NCBI GenBank assembly: GCA_964035015.1
Contig: OZ036014.1
Coordinates: forward strand, 419,501 to 483,500
DNA from: Corallium rubrum
Lineage: Eukaryota > Cnidaria > Anthozoa > Scleralcyonacea > Coralliidae
Direction of reading: 5' to 3'
Length of the DNA: 64,000 nt
In this document: positions 52,882-63,721 of the stretch, piece by piece
Layout: every line of letters begins with the position of its first letter
Numbering within the stretch: position 1 is the first letter of the stretch
Position numbers and translations under genes: made by a program
The notes under the pieces: generated by a model
Seen by the model: only the letters and a program-made list of their open reading frames with translations
The model's database searches: none
What the model was told of the DNA's origin: nothing

Positions 52882-55800
52882 CTAAAATGCGGTCAAACAA
52901 AACAGACTTGTAGGAGGTGTTATATGGAAGAGGGCCAGCTTAGGCCGCGGGGGATACCTCTTAAGCCGGTTTTCCACTAGGCGATTTTTTTCGCGCGAAG
53001 CGACTTTCTTTTGTTCGAATTCAATAGATTTCTGATTAGTTCCAGCTCAGAGCTCATGAGACAAAAGAAAAAGTCGCTTCGCGCGAAAAAAGTCGCCTAG
53101 TGGAAAACCGGCATTCGGAGGACTTATAGCCACTGATCTCTATATAAACTAGATGGGCCATTGGGCAGAGTTGAAAAAAAGCTGCGGGTATTATGCGGGT
53201 ACCACCCGAGGAAGGTTTACTTTAGTGAGGAAGGTTTAAAGTGAAAACACGTGAAACAACACATTCGGTAATCTGAGAAAGTTACAATTGATCAAGCAAG
53301 GTGTCGAGAAGAAAAGTGATTTGCAGCAAAACATTGGCTAACCAACCATTATGCAGCACTGGCAGTGGCAGCAGTTACATGTGTGAGACATGTACGCTGA
53401 TGTCTGCTGTGATGTCTGTATCTTCGCAGCAGTCGAGGGTAGTTAGTAGGCTGTCAGTCAGCAGCGGTCAGTTATTAGTAGCTATTGTAGTATATGCCAA
53501 AGCTTACCTATATAGGAAAACCTAGAAAACCAAGGTACTGTAAAAGTCATGCAGTATTTATGAACGTTTCAAAACACAAAATTCTCGCTATATATTTTGA
53601 GGAAGGCTATCTAAACTTAAAAACCCATCCGGAGGAAGGTTGAATACTTTTTCCAACTCTGCCATTGGGTGTGACCACTACCCAAGATGGCTGCCACTGA
53701 AGTTCATAGCTTTCGTAGATTGAAAACAGACAAAAAGAGTTTTAAGAAAATTTAAACGAATGTAAGGACACAAGAAGTTACTTAATAAGGTTTAAGACGT
53801 TAATTTCTTGTATTTGTTTCTGTTACTGAGCTATAAAACCTTTAAATTTCGTTGTTTTTCTTCAGTGCCGACGACGAAGAAACTTCACATAATATAAACT
53901 GAAAAACAGACTATAAAATCTACGAAGAATTCAATTTCAAGTCGTTTATAGTAATCTTAATGCCTTAACAATATTTCGTGTTGTGTACTTGCCATCGTTT
54001 GGCTGTATTTGTTGTTAAACAGTGAAAACTAAACGAACCGGCATCTGTTGTTTGCTTTACGGCTTTTCCGACTGCCCCCAGCACAGAGTACTTAATATTC
54101 CTCCCTCTGGATAATCTGACCGTGCTGACGTCAAGATTGCTTACGCTTGTCAACTTTAGGATTGGGAACAAGTTCTAAGGTCGCAATGAGTCATATGTTC
54201 CACTACGTAAGATGGCGGCGACTGCCACGAAATGTTTGGCCATAGGGAAGGGCCTATCCAGTTTATTTAGAGATCAGTGGGGCTAGCTCTCTTTGCCGGG
54301 ATCCCATCTCTCAGTGTAATCCCTTCATTGCGTTTACACGAGAAGAGCCACTAAAAGAGGGCCAGCTCTCCTAGGCGAGATCTCGCTAATATTAACGACC
54401 AGAGATCCCGCACTCAAAAGCTGAGCAGGGGTGGTAACGTGACGTTACATATACGGACACGTTACATATACGGGCATGTTACATATACGGGCAGTTAGGA
54501 TGGTGGTGTCCTAATGTTACATATACGGGCAGTTAGGATGGTGGTGTCCTAATGTTACATATACGGGCACCAGGGGGGTGGTGACCTAATGTTACATCCA
54601 GGGGGGGTAACCTGATGTTACATATACGGACACTAGGAGGGTGCCCGTATATGTAACATTAGGTTACCACCCCCCTGGTGCTCGTATATGTAACATTAGG
54701 TTACCACCCCCCTGGTGCCCGTATATGTAACATTAGGTTACCACCCCCCTGGTGCCCGTATATGTAACATTAGGACACCACCCCCTGGTGCCCGTATATG
54801 TAACATTAGGTTACCACCCCCTGGTGTCCGTATATGTAACATTAGGACGCCCCCCTGGTGCCCGTATAAGTGACATTAGGTTACTACCCCCCTGGTGCCC
54901 GTATATGTAACATTGGGTTGCCACCCCCCTGGTGCCCGTATATGTAACATTAGGTTACCACCTCATATGCAAAAGCTAGCAAATTGAAGCTCAGGCCTTG
55001 TCCACACAATTCTTGTATCCGTTTTCAAAAAAATCCGCGTTCACACGAGAACAGGAAAGTATCGGGCATGACGAGGTAGATAGTTGGGTTGTATATAGAA
55101 ACAAGAAAAAACAAACTTTTAAACAATCGATACTTGTCTTTTCTTCCCCAATTAAAATTAGCTTATTAAGACCCCATTTACACGATGCCGGTACAATTTG
55201 AAAACGGAACAAAATTATGCCGGTATGCAAATACAGCGTATGACATTTCATGTTATTTTTGGTATCGTGTAAACGCAAGGCCTAAACGGCATGATTTTGT
55301 TCCGTTTTCAAATTGTACCGGCATCGTGTAAACGGGGTCTAATTAACAATTATTCGCCGAAGGCGAGGTGAATATCGGTGTATAATAACCGAGACGAAGT
55401 CGAGGTTATTATTCACCGATATTCACTGAGCCTGAAGCGGATAATTGTTTTAGTATAAATACAAATTTTCGTACTTTTAGGAACAACATTTTGTTTAAAA
55501 TTGTTAATTTCCTCGTCTGTTGCATTGACAACTTGGCTGGCGGCCATTTTGAATAAACGCTGTAGGTGATTATCGAGAATTAATCCGAAGTAGCTCGTCC
55601 AATCAGCGCGCGTGATTTTCTATAATCACCTGTGTATTTATACTAAGACTTTTTTTTTTGCCTCACCTGACATCTGCTGAAAATGTCACTAGTACTGACA
55701 CTGATATTAAAGTGTTTAAAAACGGCGAGTACTTGTTCCTTTGCGCTTCCTGCTGGAACACACATACAATCTCCAAGAGGAACCTGGGAACGCAGCTAAA

Positions 55801-58800
55801 GAAAAAAAAAAAAAAGAATTAACCAGGCGATAACGAGTGCGCATGTTCCCAAAGTTTCTTATGCTGTCCAAAAGGATAGACCAGAGGAATGGTAGGACCG
55901 CAGGCTCCGGGGACGAGATTGCTAAGATGCCAACTATTTTATAAGAAAGTAAGAGTAACCAACCTCGTCCCCAGGGCATTTTGCCTCCACGTTGGGAGGT
56001 CGGCGAAAATGGCCCTGGCATCGGCTGGTCGATTCTATAATCGGATTGGCCGGTTTAAAAACTTGATTAATTCAGATACAGGGTAATTTATTCATCAAAA
56101 TATGAATTGCAATAAATCCACTCTGCGAAGTTCATCCAAAGAATTGTAACGATAGCTTTGGTTAAAGTCAAGAACAACATTAGATATATGTTTCTTCCCG
56201 ACATTTAAATGTATCCTGGATAATCGTGGGGAGTATCATGATGAATAATGCTAGCCAGTTGCATTTATGATAAAGGTTCACATGAGTGATTCGGCAGAGC
56301 GTTAAATATTTCTTATTTATTATTCATGTATACGTATTATACAAAAACGAAACACAAAGACCGCATAAATTTTCTTGCCAAAACACCCCAAAATTCTGGG
56401 TGTCACGTGACCAGCCGATGCCAGGGCCATTTTCGCCGACCTCCCAACGTGGAGGCAAAATGCCCTGGGGACGAGGTTGAAGAGTAACAGCATACGCACA
56501 AAGTGAAAACGTTGAAGCATAGTCATCCAGGTGATCTGAAAACACGGAAAAGGACTGGGACTAGTTGTCAAATAGAAATCCATTTTTCGAATTAAACTAT
56601 TTAATATCTCGTGAAATATACTTTATTTTGTTCCCAAATTCAGCATAGACTTATCATTTTCAACACTGAACATAAATACAAAGTTTCAACCAGTTTGATA
56701 AAGGAAAATGAAAGAAATAAGTTATTCAATACAGCAAAATGGATTTCTATTAGGTTGCTAGTTCCAGGCCTTTCCCTCACGGTCAGATCACCTGGATTGG
56801 AGAGAGGCTCTCCACTAATAAAGGTGCTCCTTCAACTAACTATGGGTGAAGCTCTTCTCTTTATACTCACAGTGTAGTACGGCGTTCCAGTTGTAAGAAG
56901 CATTCGTCCTTCTCTTCTAGCAATCTAAGTAGAAAACACGAACAGATGGCTTGTATGTGACATCATTACATTCCAACATGTCCTCTCACTTGAGTATCAT
57001 GATAATCATCATTTCTTCACACAGTCGAATATGATGATTATCATGATACTCAAGTGAGATTCTGTCCCACATGCGGGGTCTGAGAGGCGGGACTTTTCTC
57101 CGGAGGGTTGTGGTTAGGGTTAGGTCCAACGGGGGGTTGTGGTTAGGGTTAGGGGTGTCAGGGGGGTTGTGGTTAGGGTCAGGTTTAGAGGTGGGGGTTG
57201 AGTTGGGGGTTTGGGGTAGGGAATTCTTTTTTTAAAATGATGATTATTGTTAATTCAACGACATCCCACAAATGACGATAATCATCATTTCGAAATGAGA
57301 GGATATGCTGTACATTCACAATCTCGTACTCGCGAGTACCAGGACTCTTTTTTAACGTCGAGCGGCAGACCGAAATTATGAGAGGCCCAGGCGCGTAGCC
57401 TTGTAGGCGCGTGGCCTGCCAAGGAAAACCAAGACAGATAACACTCACCTCGGTCTGCACAGTTCTTTATAACATCATATAGCAAAGTTGGTCTACTGCC
57501 GAAACGTACAAATTTCGATTTGTATAAATGTATTTCAACACAATCACTTCCTTCCCAGAACACTATCTTTTATAATAAAGCAATACCCTCTCCATGTAAC
57601 AACCTTTTAACGTAATATAAAATAAAGAAACCCACTCGTTTGCTGTCTGCTCTCAAGAAGTTTGTTTAAAACCGCAGTGTCCTCGTTCATATTTTTCCAA
57701 TTTTGAGAAGAATCCGAGTTCCAGCAGGATCATGATGGATAAAGATGAATCATTTTACGCTAGTCCTTAGCCTAGTTTCTAAGCCTTTCGTTTCCGCCAT
57801 GAGCTTGGCCGCGTAGTCGGTTTGGGTTCTTGGGAAGACTGGGGAGAGGCTGGAAAGGAGAAGGCCCAGCAACATTCGCAAAAAGGTCCTGCCCAGAATC
57901 GTTCTGGCCCTTCGAGTTGTCCTGGGATCTAGCGTAGCGGCAGTAAAAAGCATATAAAGGATGTCTGCGAAGATTTTATCAAAGATCTTGGCGATCGAAA
58001 GAAGGAAATTATGGAATATATTCCAATTAGAGCTAGAAATTCAAATTTAACTGTTTAACTTTCAACTTTTGGCGGTTGCAGAAGGAAAGCTAGTGATATG
58101 AAAGCTAGGACAGTGAACCTTCGTCGATCCGAGGTGAGATAGAGCTTGTATTAAAATAGTAAGTGTCGGGAAACACTTAGGACCTCATAACATCACAATT
58201 CTTCCTCAATAAACAACTGAGCTGTAAAGTGAAAGTGTTTACGAATGTTGCTAGGCCTTCCCCAGCGGGTCCGTTCCACTGACCTGTATATAACTGGACC
58301 GCTTGCTCTTGCCAAAAAAGTGTGGCCATTTGAAGATGGCGTCAAATGGCGAATTTGAGTCCTTCTGCTCATGGGAGCAGCCACTGACCAGTGCTTGACA
58401 CTGATCTGTAGCCGTTTTATGCTGTTCTTTTCGTAAAAAAAAAATTTTCTCTTTTTGAAAATTGATCTAAACTGGCCATGTTTTTTTCAGTTTAATATAT
58501 TTTTATGCTCCGTTGTTAGCAACTAGTGACACCTGGAGAACACCAGCTTATAGTAAGTGCAGTTAAAACTTTCAATGTAGTCTGTCTAAATACAAAATAA
58601 ATGTTTTACATCGTACGTTTTTCAGTATATGATTGATGTTTCGGGTTTAAGTTTTAATAAGCTTAACAGTTATGTTTACTTCGTATTTGCTTGCCTTCAC
58701 TGGCCCTTCTGGTTCAGATTTCAAACTCACTGGAACATTTCAACATAACGACAGAATTTTTCACAAGATTTGGTATATGTTTTACAACGAGAAATACGGA

Positions 58801-61800
58801 TGTTTTACAACAATAAGTTCATTAAATCCTTTTCGAAAAGTACTAAAATGTGCCGAAAGCCTACGAAAAATATTATAATACCGTTAAGCCGTTGAATTGC
58901 CGACCTGGTATTCACTTGTCAGTTCACTTGGCCCTTCTTCATTTCGGCAACAAAAACATTTAAATATATGCAACAACAAAACCGAGTAACCAACCGACAG
59001 GAAGTAACAATATAACTGCTTTGTGTATTTATTTCTGTACCTTTTTTAACCTTTCAAAAAAGATTTGTTGTGTTTATCTCTGAAAATATCAGCGAGTCAA
59101 GGATTTGTTTCTTCATTTTCACGGGATATTTTATAAAGCCTGCGTCTGTAAATGTAATCCAGTCAAAATCATGGTCAGTGTTGTCTACCATGAGCAGAAG
59201 GACTCAAATTCGCCATTTGACGCCACGTTCAAATGACCACACTTTTCATAACTCAAAGATAATAGGAGCAAGCGGTCCAGTTATATACAGGTCAGTGGTC
59301 CGTTCGGATCACTTCCGAAACGTGTCAACCGAGGAAGGCCTAGAAACTAGGCTAGCTGGTCCTCTCACTCGATCCAAGAAAAGAGGACTAGGAACTAGTC
59401 TGATTTTTATTCATGTATGTGAAAGTTGCTTATGTTGACGTGTCATTACCTTAGCTGCTTTATCGTGATCGTCTTCATTAGCAAGCATTACTACATCTAC
59501 GCCACAACATCTCAAATAACGACCCAAGCCTTGAAGCATGTTGTCGACGACAACACGTAAATTCCGAGGAGAGTTGGGCAAGCCTTTCGCTGCTGGTTCA
59601 TTAAGTTGATGCTAAAAAAGAATGAAAATACCAATATTCTTGTTAAAGTATAGGTCTTGTTTTCGGAATAGAGTTTTATAATAGATCACACTAACCAAAT
59701 CAGAGTTTGACGATCCTGGCTTGGGTTGTTTGCCAAGTTTTCCTTTTGTTTTTCTAAAGAAACAAATAAACGTGTTACGTGTTCGTATAGAAGCTGTTCG
59801 TCATTTTCTTTCTGGTTCTTTTTCTGTCCAATACCTATCTTTGCTTCACTTAACTCCATTGATTCCATTCCATTCCACACCACTTCACTTCACTTCACTT
59901 CACTTCACTCCATTCGACTTCGCTGCACTTCACGTCACGTCGCGTCGCTCCGCTTCACTTCACTTCTCTTCACTTCACTTCACTTCACTTCTCTTCACTT
60001 CACTTCACTTCACTTCACTTCACTTCACTTCACGTCACTTCACTTCACTTCACTTCACTTCACTTCACTTCACTTCACTGCACTTCACTTCACTGCACTT
60101 CACTTCACTGCACTTCACTTCACTCCACTCCACTCCACTCCACGCCACTCCACTTCGCTGCACTTCACGTCACGTCGCTCCACTTCACTCCACTTCACAT
60201 CACTTCACTTCACTTCACTCCATTTCACTTCACTCCATTTCACCTCACTCCACTCCACTGCACTCCACTCCGATTCACTTCACTCCACTCCACTTCACGT
60301 CACTTCGCTTCGCTTCATCCACTCCACGTCACTCAACTCCATTTCATTTCATTTCACTTCACTTCACTTCACTTCACTTCACTTCACTCCACTCCACTCC
60401 ACTCCACTCCACTCCGTATAAACGACAATCCTATCGTCTTCCTCGTCATACCTGCTTCGTTTTGGGAACAGCCAAGGTAACCTTGGACTGCACTCGTTTA
60501 AATCAATCTCAATCTTCTCTTCAGCAATCCATTTACTGAGCACATCAAACACATCAATAAGGCAACGGGCATCAAGAGCTGCAAAACAAATAATCAGCTT
60601 CGCTTTGGTTTTTCAACACACTTCATATCAGATCAAACACTCCTCCTCGTGTATGATATATTACACCATAACCCAACACCGCTGCCAAACGTTTTGCGCA
60701 TGCGCGACGTCCGAGCTCGTCCCAAGCTCGTCCTCCGAAAAAGAGCGGGAAAACTGAAATATTTGGATTTGTCCAAGAATCCGACACAAAAGTTAAAATT
60801 ATAAGCATACTACCAAAAAGATAAGGTAGGTAATTTGTACATGGCTTCCTTGTCAATATTGTAACATATTCTGAATTTACCCCTTCGTAATTTTCTTTAC
60901 CCCTTTTTTAAAACACAAATGAATAGTCGAGTCTTACTTGGTCTTCACTGTCTGGTTGTTGTCACAACGCCTAGTTCCCACTTCTCTTGCAATGTTTACT
61001 CAACGAATTCACGCATGCGCAAACGTTTGGCAGCGGTGTTCCATAACCCTCTTATGTTCGTACCTGCGTAGATAACTTGTTTCTCTAACAGTGGTCGCTG
61101 TTCCCAGTCTGATAGCTGATATGTTTTATCTAAAGGTAAACCTAGACACTGCTGGACCAACAGACTCAATCCCTTCTCACTTATATGACCAAAGCTCATG
61201 AGGGACTTCGTAGTCCTCTCGATCTTTTTCTTCATAACAGGAACTTCAAACAACTATAAACAACAATTAATGATAGTCATGGTGGTGTTGTTGCTGCTGG
61301 TAATGGTAATGATGAAGGTGATGATGAAAAGATGGCGATGGTTGGATGGTGATGATGGAGATAGTGATGGTGATGAACGCAATAGTGATGATGATGATGG
61401 TTGGATGTTGATGGTAATGAATTGATGGTGATAGTAATGATGGTGATGTTGGTGATGATGGCGATGGTTAGATGGTAATGTTGATGGTAATGGTGATGAT
61501 GGTGATGATGATGGCGATGGTTAGATGGTAATGTTGATGGTAACGGTGATGATGATGAACGCAATAGTGATGATGATGATGGTTGGATGTTGATGGTAAT
61601 GAAATGAATGTGATGATAGTAATGATGGTGATGATGACGATGGTTAGATGGTAATGTTGATGGTAATGGTGATGATGGTGATAATGATGGCGATGGTTAG
61701 ATGGTAATGTTGATGATAGTGATGAAGGTAATATTGATGATGATGATGATGGTTAGATGTTGATGGTAATGAATTGATGGTGGCGATGATGGTGATAATA

Positions 61801-62238
61801 ATGACGGTGACGATAGTGATGATGGTGATGAAGGCGTTGTTTTGATGATGATGATTAGATAGAATGATGTTGATGGTAATGAATTGATGGTGATGATGAT
61901 CATGCGTACATCTACTTTAAAGCACGCGAATAACGAAGATTTAACGTAAGCTCTTTACCTGTTGACTCAAGGAACATAAATCAACAAATCGTTTCATTTT
62001 CTTAATGGCGTTTTCCATAATTGGTAAAGTTGTTATGAGAGCTTTAAAATCAGATTCTACACCATAACCTACAGATAACAAAAATAACAGGAAAAGTGTA
62101 AAGTCTTTGTTTTATCTTTTTTCATGCTCACGTTTATCCAAAGTTGGGCAAGATGAAGGATAATGTATTTTTTGATATCATAAAACAATCATCCAATCAT
62201 TAATAGCACCAAAAGGTTATGCTGCCATCCTGTCATTT

Positions 62239-62278
<40 letters not shown>

Positions 62279-62369
62279 GTCCGTCCGCCCGCCCGCCCGT
62301 CCGTCCGTCCGTCCGTCCGTCCGTCCGTCCGTCCGTCCGTCCGTCCGTCTGTCTGTCTGTCTGTCTGCA

Positions 62370-62413
<44 letters not shown>

Positions 62414-62908
62414 CGTCCGTCCGTCCGTCCGTCCGTCCGTCCGTCCGTCCGTCCGTCCGTCCGTCCGTCCGTCCGTCTGTCTGTCGCCACAAAGTACTGC
62501 ACAGGTTTTCATGGAAGTTTGTGGAAAGTTTGATCATAGGCCAAGGACCAAGCCATTCATTTTTAGTTCGGTTTGGTTGGAAATTGAATGAAGATTTCAT
62601 AAACGTGACTGAACTCATTATTGTGCCTTATATAACATATATATGCAAGTAATTCGGTATAATGTAACTTGAATTGGGGTCTCAATAACCGGCTGGCGGA
62701 GGTATGCAGACCTGAGTGCTCTCTTGTTGACCATAAAAGACACAACAGAACAGAAAGTAATGTTACTTTACCTAACTTTAAAACGTTCTCGTTGGCAAAA
62801 ACAGCATTTCCAAACGCTAACAACGAAGACTCGGCAACTTGTTCAGCCAAAGCAATTACGTCCAAAATGAAAACCCTGTCTTGAAGGGACAATTGCACTA
62901 TAGACAAT
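52516..62908 (-). CDS. EXD3: EXD3 / mut-7-like 3'-5' exonuclease, C-terminal 443 residues (5' end off the window)
   Basis: Nine exons join in frame on the minus strand: 62908-62772, 62068-61959, 61253-61064, 60578-60452, 59753-59696, 59611-59450, 56924-56871, 55795-55667 and 52881-52516 (stop at 52516-52518). They encode most of a DEDDy 3'-5' exonuclease domain (LQDRVFILDV; YGVESDFKAL with the motif II Asp; YAALDA with the motif III Y-x3-D), a basic linker, and the Mut7-C domain (LRVVVDNMLQGLGRYLRCCG, GRMLLTTGTPYY, HFNISVSTSDIFSRCQVCNG) with a zinc ribbon (CQVC and CCATC) in the last exon. The motif I D-x-E should lie in upstream exons outside the window. Homologues trim small-RNA-linked or other RNA 3' ends; activity here is inferred. 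All introns hold repeats, but every exon is intact. Confidence 0.93.
52975..53112. mobile_element. Small MITE with GCCGGTTTTCCACTAGGCGA ends
   Basis: 138-bp near-perfect palindrome, inner motif CGCGCGAAGCGACTTT. It lies in the EXD3 intron directly beside the larger element at 53131. Confidence 0.75.
53131..54279. mobile_element. hAT-like MITE C1, hosting a second element
   Basis: CACTGATCTCTATATAAAC and its near complement at 54250-54279 bound the element. The flanks (CTTATAGC, GGGCTAGC) agree at only 4 of 8 positions, so the duplication has decayed or the ends are slightly off. The family resembles element D at 58277. Confidence 0.65.
53166..53661. mobile_element. Element C2 inserted in C1 (8-bp target duplication)
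   Basis: CAGAGTTGAAAAA and TTTTTCCAACTCTG ends with CCATTGGG on both sides (53158-53165 and 53662-53669). 496 bp, no intact coding sequence. Confidence 0.85.
54425..54965. repeat. 37-bp tandem array that switches orientation
   Basis: ATGTTACATATACGGGCA units run forward to about 54640, then TGCCCGTATATGTAACATTA with GGTTACCACCCCCCTGG runs reversed to 54965. The two halves form one large inverted repeat. EXD3 intron between 55667 and 52881. Confidence 0.9.
55170..55339. mobile_element. Harbinger-like MITE family I, copy 2 (TAA target)
   Basis: GACCCCATTTACACGATGCC ends flanked by TAA on both sides; the core is inverted relative to copy 1 at 50230-50404. Confidence 0.82.
55345..55660. mobile_element. 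Foldback element with ACAATTATTCGCCGAAGGCG motif
   Basis: GGTGAATATCGGTG and CACCGATATTCACTGAGCC pair around GTTATTATTC; the 3' part includes CGCTGTAGGTGATTATCGAG and ATAATCACCTGTGTATTTAT. I recall this palindrome as common in hexacoral genomes (memory, unverified). It ends just before the EXD3 exon at 55667. Confidence 0.65.
55667..55795 (-). CDS. EXD3: EXD3 exon: Mut7-C and first half of zinc ribbon
   Basis: LRSQVPLGDCMCV to VFKHFNISVSTSDIFSRCQ. The donor CAG|GTGAGG splits the first CxxC of the ribbon. Confidence 0.93.
55960..56479. mobile_element. DNA element with CAACCTCGTCCCCAGGGC ends (9-bp target duplication)
   Basis: Arms of about 70 bp, flanked by AAGAGTAAC on both sides (55951-55959 and 56480-56488). 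520 bp, no intact transposase. A 9-bp duplication fits Mutator-like or Merlin-type elements. Confidence 0.87.
56871..56924 (-). CDS. EXD3: EXD3 exon: 18-codon Mut7-C segment
   Basis: IARREGRMLLTTGTPYYT between CTACTTAG and ACT|GTGAGT; aligns with the R-x-L-L-T-x-G segment of the family. Phase 0 at both ends. Confidence 0.9.
56955..57310. repeat. ATGATTATCATGATACTCAA palindromes with telomere-like interior
   Basis: CTTGAGTATCATGATAATCA pairs with its complement across 56985-57055; CCTCTCA..TGAGAGG ends lie at about 56982 and 57295. Between them 57085-57200 has GTGGTTAGGGTTAGG repeats. EXD3 intron. Confidence 0.55.
58277..59297. mobile_element. hAT-like MITE D (8-bp target duplication)
   Basis: CACTGACCTGTATATAACTG ends, arms of about 120 bp including CTCAAATTCGCCATTTGACG, flanked by GTCCGTTC on both sides (58269-58276 and 59298-59305). 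1021 bp; no transposase. EXD3 intron between 59450 and 56924. Confidence 0.9.
59450..59611 (-). CDS. EXD3: EXD3 exon: Mut7-C start
   Basis: NLRVVVDNMLQGLGRYLRCC then GVDVVMLANEDDHDKAAK; the VVDNML aspartate and the GRYLR motif mark the Mut7-C (PIN-like) domain. Donor AAG|GTAATG. Confidence 0.93.
59696..59753 (-). CDS. EXD3: EXD3 exon: short basic linker
   Basis: 19 codons (KTKGKLGKQPKPGSSNSDL) between TTTCTTTAG and TTG|GTTAGT. Phase fits both neighbours; low conservation. Confidence 0.75.
59880..60418 (+). repeat. CACTT pentanucleotide microsatellite
   Basis: Runs of TTCAC/CACTC pentamers in the EXD3 intron between 60452 and 59753. Open frames across it are period artefacts. Confidence 0.95.
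60452..60578 (-). CDS. EXD3: EXD3 exon: motif III
   Basis: The first codons complete Y-A-A-L-D, motif III of the DEDDy group, followed by ARCLIDVFDVLSKWI. Donor AGCAG|GTATGA. The frame stays open into the CACTT microsatellite past the donor. Confidence 0.92.
60675..61040. mobile_element. DNA element with AACACCGCTGCCAAACG ends (9-bp target duplication)
   Basis: The ends pair with CGTTTGGCAGCGGTGTT and are flanked by CCATAACCC (60666-60674 and 61041-61049). 366 bp. The right copy of the duplication ends 14 nt from the EXD3 splice donor at 61063. Confidence 0.88.
61064..61253 (-). CDS. EXD3: EXD3 exon: KGLSLLVQQ block
   Basis: EKGLSLLVQQCLGLPLDKTY and LSDWEQRPLLEKQVIYA, highly typical of the mut-7/EXD3 group. 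Acceptor TTTATAG, donor GCAG|GTACGA. Confidence 0.95.
61275..61905 (+). repeat. GATGGTGAT-type imperfect minisatellite
   Basis: Irregular GATGATGGT/GGTAATGTTGATGGTAAT repeats with a higher-order period visible by recurring GGCGATGGTTAGATGGTAAT. EXD3 intron between 61959 and 61253. Confidence 0.9.
61959..62068 (-). CDS. EXD3: EXD3 exon: motif II
   Basis: GYGVESDFKALITTLPIMEN to RFVDLCSLSQQ; the aspartate of ESDF is the DEDDy motif II residue. Acceptor TATCTGTAG, donor CAG|GTAAAG. Confidence 0.9.
62245..62490 (+). repeat. Compound microsatellite (GT)n (CCGT)n (CTGT)n (CCGT)n
   Basis: Consecutive short-period runs in the EXD3 intron between 62772 and 62068. Confidence 0.95.
62772..62908 (-). 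CDS. EXD3: EXD3 exon: exonuclease domain start
   Basis: It encodes LSIVQLSLQDRVFILDVIAL and ends ENVLKLG. The acceptor is ATTGAAAG at 62909 (TATAG, 9 nt further in, is an alternative); the donor is TTAG|GTAAAG. Confidence 0.85.
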
Positions 62909-63104
62909 CTTTCAATATAAAAAAAAGAAGAGAAACACGGGTATAAGGAATCCATTGATATCGAACCGAAAACCTTTTATCAGTTAACCCCTTCACTACT
63001 GTTGGGGCCTTTTAGTATTTTAATCTGGGTTACGCCAGACGATTTTACTCTGCGAGAGAAGAGGTCGAGCAGTGAAAAGGTTAATTATATTAAGGACTTA
63101 TTAA

Positions 63105-63410
63105 CCGAGTGTGAGATCTGTACGGGAAAGTATTTGCCTGAGGTTTTCGTACAGACCGAGCGACGAAGGAGCGAGGTTTGTGCGATAAAACCGAGGGCAA
63201 ATACTTTCCAGTACAGACCGAGCAAACGAGGTTAATAAGGAATTTATTATACGGCTATTGGTTCACTTTATTTTTAAGGTTCGGGCGTTGTTTTCATCTT
63301 CGGAGTATGCTGTTTACATTACCTGTTAACTTTTTCGTGTCGCTTCTTGGCCTTCTTGTTTACACAAGTTCGGCTTTTATTTGTCATATTTTTAGATAAT
63401 TCTTTTAGAA
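63105..63410 (+). mobile_element. Family F element, 5' part
   Basis: Closely matches 49590-49890 (GGAAAGTATTTGCCTGAGGT, CAGACCGAGCGACGAAGGAG). Confidence 0.65.
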
Positions 63411-63639
63411 TATTCTGGCGGGAAATCGCTGAAATATACATCGCCCTGTTTTGACGTGTTTCGGGTTGTCGTACATGCAATGGAAAGTAGTTCTACCCCT
63501 ACTAAAACGTTTTCAAGAGTCTGTTTAACTCCAACTTCCAAAGATAGCACTTGCATAGCAATTTAGCCTGAATATATTTACTTCCTGAATTACGTCACCA
63601 TACGAAAAATTCACCGGTGAATTTTGGCACGTTTGGTAT

Positions 63640-63720
63640 ATGTTCATCAAGCTCCAATACTCAGAAAATATTTTCAAGCCCCAGACAAGGATGGGTCGAA
63701 CCTGCAACCTTCTAACCAGT
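63640..63720 (-). mobile_element. SINE family S fragment
   Basis: The minus strand holds B box GGTTCGACCC and the tail GGGGCTTGAAAATATTTTCT with GAGTATTGGAGCTTG. Confidence 0.55.
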
Positions 63721-63721
63721 T

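Noticed and set aside
57185..57563. Possible EXD3 exon with CADRG before a GTGAGT
   Set aside because: The frame set by the neighbouring exons gives an immediate stop at the only acceptor, and the 59450 to 56924 junction joins without it.
59721..60539. Plus-strand open frame of 272 codons, HFTSL repeats
   Set aside because: It crosses a CACTT microsatellite and two antisense EXD3 exons; low complexity only.
62189..62618. Open frames with DRQT or VCLS/PSVR repeats on both strands
   Set aside because: CCGT/CTGT microsatellite inside an EXD3 intron.
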